A stretch of DNA of 64,000 nt. Source: Paenibacillus sp. 19GGS1-52. GTDB taxonomy: Bacteria > Bacillota > Bacilli > Paenibacillales > Paenibacillaceae. A program made the position numbers and the translations under genes. A model generated the notes under the pieces. The model was given only the letters and a program-made list of their open reading frames with translations. It had not been told where the DNA came from and searched no databases. Position 1 is the first letter of the stretch. Each line of letters begins with the position of its first letter. Positions 61,124 through 64,000 of this stretch are shown here, piece by piece. The DNA lies in contig NZ_CP059724.1 of assembly GCF_022369515.1 (NCBI RefSeq), positions 3,968,001 to 4,032,000 of the forward strand. The letters run 5' to 3'.

Positions 61124-61185
61124 GACTTCGCCCCCTGCTCAGTGGTCGTGCCGATATTGCTGGTTGGTAATAATACGGCCTTCAT
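61120..61185 (-). CDS. Leader peptide, 21 aa, coupled to the HTH gene
   Basis: A 21-codon frame starting at ATG six bases after AAGGAT. Its TGA stop overlaps the ATG of the HTH gene (ATGA). The product is rich in Thr, Ser and Leu. Translation would deliver ribosomes to the regulator start. The evidence is the overlap and site only. Confidence 0.4.
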   Translation of the reverse strand: MKAVLLPTSNIGTTTEQGAKS

Positions 61186-61235
61186 AGGTTCATCCTTCTC
61201 TCTCGATGTATTGGGGGAGTTAACCCCCCACGCTG

Positions 61236-61712
61236 CTACTCAGTCTTACTGACTGTGATGGAGTACTGACCTTTGACTGCGCTATTGACTGTCTTGATCG
61301 CACAATCACCACCAGCAAGTGTTTGAATAAGGTTGTCGAGATCGTCAAGGAAATCAACGTTTCCGCGGTCCAGTTCAAATACCGTGTCTGCTGCTCTTTC
61401 TTCCGCTGTTTTGGATCTGAGCTTGGTATAGGCATATTTGATTGAGTTGACCAATTCGACGTAAATTTCACGATCGACTTGCACGGATTCACTTAAAATC
61501 TCTTTTGCGATCGGGGCAATATAATCAATTACGCTTTCCCATTGTGTGTCCGGATCTGCGGCCGCCTCTAAGGTTGCTTCAATCTCATCAGCAAAATCTT
61601 GTTTTGAAATCCCATCGTTAGCGAACTCATTCAGAAACTCTGCAAACGTGATCGGCATTCCCTCAACTGTAACTTTCCAATTTTCATCAATGATCTTCTC
61701 TAGTTGACCCAT
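61236..61712 (-). CDS. Hypothetical phage protein, 158 aa
   Basis: An acidic, mostly helical 158-residue protein with no family I know: ITFAEFLNEFANDG near 22, YVELVNSIKYAYTKLRSKT near 85 and a final YSITVSKTE strand. Start ATG eight bases after AAGGGATG. Past its stop lies a GC-rich palindrome around GTTAAC (61212-61229). It lies between the ArpU-type genes and the HTH regulator. Confidence 0.7.
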   Translation of the reverse strand: MGQLEKIIDENWKVTVEGMPITFAEFLNEFANDGISKQDFADEIEATLEAAADPDTQWESVIDYIAPIAKEILSESVQVDREIYVELVNSIKYAYTKLRSKTAEERAADTVFELDRGNVDFLDDLDNLIQTLAGGDCAIKTVNSAVKGQYSITVSKTE

Positions 61713-61798
61713 GATAATCCATCCCTTCGATTTTTAAAGTATATTTTGCCTGTCCAGACAGTTGAAATTGATGCTCTGATATGAGTGGCTACCTTCTG

Positions 61799-61909
61799 CT
61801 ACCTCTTTTCAAATACCGTTTTGTAGATCACGTATTCGTTGACAATGATCATTTCTTGAATTCCGCCCAGCGTTTGAAGGGGGTGTTTTGAAACCACATC
61901 CTTTGGCAA
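61799..61909 (-). CDS. Small phage protein, 36 aa, TTG start
   Basis: A 36-residue protein with the pattern PKDVVSKHPLQTLGGIQEM followed by VNEYVIYKTVFEKR. It reads more like a real protein than the other frames here. TTG is nine bases after AAAGGAG. It directly follows the place where the broken ArpU-type gene would have ended (61930). Family unknown. Confidence 0.5.
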   Translation of the reverse strand: MPKDVVSKHPLQTLGGIQEMIIVNEYVIYKTVFEKR

Positions 61910-62004
61910 CCACAGTCTCTCCTTTTAGATTAAAAGAGCTCCTGCAGCCCTTCGATCTGAATGTTCAACATCAAAGCCAGCTTTGCCATAGCGCGAATCT
62001 TATA

Positions 62005-62388
62005 TTAGTCATAAGGAACGTGACTCATTGGCGGGTCAAGGATCTGGTTGAACACCACGAAGTCAAAAACTTCTGTACGCTGCATGTACCGCTCGGTAAT
62101 AATGCTCCGTTCAATGTCAGGCAGCCTGCTTACTGATTGTTCTACCCGTTCACAAAACTGACGGCGATGTTCTGGCTCATCCACGTTGTACGCCGCAATA
62201 TTGCCCGTCTGGTCGCTGACCGATCCTGTGAATCCCTTTGGTGCAGCTGACCAGGATGCGGTTATGGTAGCTTCGCGTTCCTGGAACATCACGAATTTCC
62301 ATAGCCGGTACCGCTCGAGCTCCGACTCTACAGCTGATTTGAGCTTCCGCTTAACCGCCGACGGTAGTTTATTGATCGCTGCTGTCAT
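62005..62388 (-). pseudogene. ArpU-type regulator 2, cut short by an in-frame stop
   Basis: A 127-residue product ending ...PPMSHVPYD. The family pattern is seen in SRLPDIERSIITERYMQ near 90. Past the TAA, the same frame stays open for 24 more codons, encoding YKIRAMAKLALMLNI, the expected end of ArpU/sigma-like phage regulators, and stops at 61930. A single base change (for example CAA to TAA) explains it. It is the weaker of two tandem ArpU genes. Start ATG after GAGGGATG, four bases from the upstream gene's stop. Confidence 0.75.
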
Positions 62389-62392
62389 TTCC

Positions 62393-62713
62393 TCATCCCT
62401 CTGATAGCGTTATGGGGTTTACGTCTGGATCTACGATGCCAAGAGCTGCACCGATCTTGTAGAGAGCTCTGAGCCGCATTTTCTTGTACGTACCCTCTAC
62501 GACTCCCATATCCGTATAGATATCGAAATGAGTAATATAAGTGGCTTCCAGCTGAATGTACTTTCGCAAAATTATGTCTTTTTCTATCTCTGGCAGCCTA
62601 TCAATAACTCTTGTAATGAATGCCGTTTCCTCATTACCACGATTGACTGTTAATAAGGTATGGGCTTGCTCTAACCTATCAATGATCACTTTCTCTGTAG
62701 CTCTATCGATCAA
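62393..62713 (-). CDS. ArpU-type phage transcriptional regulator 1
   Basis: A 106-residue protein with the ArpU/phage sigma-like pattern RLPEIEKDIILRKYIQLEATY, then EGTYKKMRLRALYKIGAALGIV at residues 60-100. Such proteins activate late genes or act as autolysin regulators. The start is TTG six bases after GGGAGGTG; a GTG in that site is too close. It is intact, in contrast to the truncated copy downstream. Confidence 0.78.
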   Translation of the reverse strand: MIDRATEKVIIDRLEQAHTLLTVNRGNEETAFITRVIDRLPEIEKDIILRKYIQLEATYITHFDIYTDMGVVEGTYKKMRLRALYKIGAALGIVDPDVNPITLSEG

Positions 62714-62804
62714 TTGCTTCACCTCCCAGCAGGCCGCCACGCGCGCGCCTCTTTTTCTTTTGAACTTAGAAAGCTTCTACATTGATCATTTTTGGTATTA
62801 AAGG

Positions 62805-63521
62805 CTATTCTTTAGCCTTATCCCATTCTACGAATTCTGAAGAAGGGACCTCAAAGTACCTCATGAATGTTGGAATGAATGCTAATATGTTGCCGTTATT
62901 TTTACTTGGTAAGGTTTTAAAATGTTCTCCTACTCCTTCTTTGAATTCATCCTCTGTTAACTCGAATTCTTTAAGCAGCTCTATGTTGTGCATGATGTGT
63001 AATAACTGCTGCTCTGTAATCTTTGGATGTTCCTTATTCAAGGTTCTTCTGAATTCAGTGTTATAAATTGTTAGGAATACGTGATCGTCGATTGGTAAAT
63101 CGATGTAATATTTTTCTTTAGTACTTTTTTTCTTTAGTTCTTTCTTTATATGGGGGTCTAATGAGTCCTCTCTATAGAGGTCTAATGAGTCCCCTATTAA
63201 GGGGTCTAACGAGTCCCCTATACTCTTCTTCAAATCCTTATTAATCCGGAGGAATCTCTTTCTCCCCTCCGTTCGATCAATGACAATTCCACGCGCGATC
63301 AAGACCTTAAGCTCTCTTCTGACTTGCCGCTTATCGCATTTAGTGAGTTGAGATATAAATTCAAGAGATAGCCAGCATTCCAGTTGGTTGTATCCAAACG
63401 TGTAACGAACAACAGTATTGAATATACGGAATTGGGTCATATTCAAATTTGCTGTCATGAGATAGTCCATCACCCAATGCGGGACTCGAACAAAATTATC
63501 TTTTCCTGTAGCGTCGGCCAT
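62805..63521 (-). CDS. Phage replication protein, RepO-like N-terminal domain
   Basis: A 238-residue replication initiator-type protein. The N-terminal winged helix has FVRVPHWVMDYLMTANLNMTQFRIFNTVVRYTFGYN, then SLEFISQLTKCDKRQVRRELKVLIARG. A linker near 105-130 contains three DSLD units that come from imperfect DNA repeats (63155-63230). The C-terminus is helical. No DnaA or ATPase motif is visible, so it probably recruits host DnaC/helicase to an origin, which may lie in the repeat-bearing part of this gene as in lambda O. Start ATG after GAGGTGAA. Confidence 0.85.
   Translation of the reverse strand: MADATGKDNFVRVPHWVMDYLMTANLNMTQFRIFNTVVRYTFGYNQLECWLSLEFISQLTKCDKRQVRRELKVLIARGIVIDRTEGRKRFLRINKDLKKSIGDSLDPLIGDSLDLYREDSLDPHIKKELKKKSTKEKYYIDLPIDDHVFLTIYNTEFRRTLNKEHPKITEQQLLHIMHNIELLKEFELTEDEFKEGVGEHFKTLPSKNNGNILAFIPTFMRYFEVPSSEFVEWDKAKE
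63155..63230. repeat. Imperfect short repeats within the repO-like gene
   Basis: Three units of about 24-27 bases share GTCTAA(T/C)GAGTCC and a CTATA/CTATTA spacer. They encode the DSLD linker. In lambdoid phages the origin lies in repeats (iterons) within gene O, so these may be the element's origin. Confidence 0.55.
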
Positions 63522-63535
63522 TTCACCTCACCTTC

Positions 63536-63826
63536 TTATCCTCCACAGCGCCGTTGTGGAATTCCTCCCTGGCCCTCTACTAGCAGACTAAGGAACTCGA
63601 AATCCTTAAGACTGCCCGAGACATAATCCTCCAGAATAAGCCACAGCACATTACCTTGAGAAAGCTCAATACCATTCACTTCGAACAAAGTATTTACTAA
63701 ATGCTCATACAGGTCGTTCATAATATCTAGTTGAATTCCTACGCTCTGGAGCTGATTCTGCTTCTCTCTCAAACTGAGGATCAGCTGCAGCAGCCTTAAG
63801 GAGATAATTCTCTGTGCTGTAGTCAT
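63536..63826 (-). CDS. Hypothetical phage protein, 96 aa
   Basis: A 96-residue, largely helical protein with many Leu (RLLQLILSLREKQNQLQ near 12) and a Gly/Arg-rich end. No family recognised. Start ATG after a GAGGTAGGCGGG stretch. It precedes the repO-like gene by 14 bases and is probably cotranscribed. Confidence 0.7.
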   Translation of the reverse strand: MTTAQRIISLRLLQLILSLREKQNQLQSVGIQLDIMNDLYEHLVNTLFEVNGIELSQGNVLWLILEDYVSGSLKDFEFLSLLVEGQGGIPQRRCGG

Positions 63827-63835
63827 ACTGCCCGC

Positions 63836-64000
63836 CTACCTCTCCATACCGCACTGGTTGGTGTTCTCGCTGATCCATTTTTCTAGCTCATGCCGGCGAA
63901 AGAAGATGCGACTTCGGATTTTGAAAAATGGTAGGCTCTTGGTTCTGCACATGTCATAAACTGACCAAGCGGAGATCCTTAAATACTCAGCAGCTTCCTT
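63836..64000 (-). CDS. Excisionase-like HTH protein (partial)
   Basis: The last 54 residues of a protein whose start lies past the window edge. It is a MerR/HTH_17-type winged helix: KEAAEYLRISAWSVYDMCRT, then LPFFKIRSRIFFRRHELEKWI. Such proteins act as excisionases or as phage DNA-binding factors. It is the first visible gene of the phage-like minus-strand transcript. Confidence 0.85.
   Translation of the reverse strand, partial: KEAAEYLRISAWSVYDMCRTKSLPFFKIRSRIFFRRHELEKWISENTNQCGMER

Larger units (their letters stand above)
50100..64000. mobile_element. Prophage or phage-derived element (continues past the window)
   Basis: Nearly all genes lie on the minus strand and include an excisionase-like HTH protein, RepO-type replication protein, ArpU-type regulators, an HTH regulator, a tail tape measure protein and small phage-like genes, plus cargo (dGTPase, MazF-type operon). 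Missing in this window are integrase, terminase, portal, capsid, tail tube, holin and endolysin. Order from replication genes to tape measure without any head genes is unlike a normal siphophage. The left border is near 50 kb, but no attachment repeat is proven. Confidence 0.8.

Noticed and set aside
61809..61913. 34-codon GTG frame with a good ribosome site
   Set aside because: An overlapping TTG frame (61799-61909) uses the same site at better spacing and gives a more protein-like sequence.

Overview
The window reads as a chromosome segment of a low-to-moderate GC, endospore-forming Firmicute, most likely Paenibacillus. The evidence is the ylb-type block (tmcAL, sepM, ylbJ, coaD, rsmD), the fapR-plsX-fabH-fabD-fabG-acpP-fabF-rnc-smc-ftsY block, strong AGGAGG ribosome binding sites, frequent GTG/TTG starts, and an RTP-like replication terminator protein. 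No rRNA, tRNA or CRISPR array was seen.

Left part (1-31 kb), accessory and metabolic genes. There are two MFS exporters, each with its own TetR repressor; the second pair has clear palindromic operators. A DUF4395 membrane protein, a ferritin-like protein and a ROK sugar kinase follow, then a three-gene ABC-2 exporter. An orphan GTP cyclohydrolase II lies divergent from a YodB-like HxlR regulator, with two matching operator-like sites. Next are a methyl-accepting chemotaxis protein and a glcT-IIA-IIBC PTS operon with a RAT/terminator switch in its own leader. Then come a large hybrid histidine kinase, a DivIVA-like protein, a frameshifted RTP homologue, a YflT-type stress protein, HrpB helicase, small conserved proteins and an SDR. 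The section ends with a transglutaminase / alpha-E / circularly permuted ATP-grasp operon, a conserved but poorly understood module.

Core part (31-49.2 kb). This holds ftsY, smc, rnc and the FapR-controlled fatty acid and phospholipid genes on the minus strand, then rpmF and yceD. tmcAL and ylbJ run on the plus strand; sepM, coaD and rsmD run on the minus strand and overlap tmcAL or ylbJ tail to tail. A FapR box lies upstream of fapR.

Right part (49.6-64 kb), mobile region. From the right edge leftwards it holds an excisionase-like HTH protein, a RepO-type replication protein, two tandem ArpU-type regulators (the second with an in-frame stop), several very small genes, an HTH regulator, two related coiled-coil proteins, and a lone tail tape measure protein. 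No terminase, portal, capsid, tail tube, lysis or integrase gene is visible here. At its left end is an AT-rich cargo zone: a three-gene operon around a MazF-type toxin with two C-terminal zinc ribbons, a small mobile-element protein, and a dGTPase that could serve in phage defence. A 15-bp perfect inverted repeat sits between back-to-back promoters, next to a leader with a terminator ahead of a 107-residue gene. A GC-rich, hairpin-like element occurs twice, at about 50.0 and 58.1 kb.

The best candidates for something not yet described are the MazF/double-zinc-ribbon operon with its G9 tract, the duplicated GC-rich element, the capsid-less tape-measure element, and the RTP homologue broken in a G6 tract.
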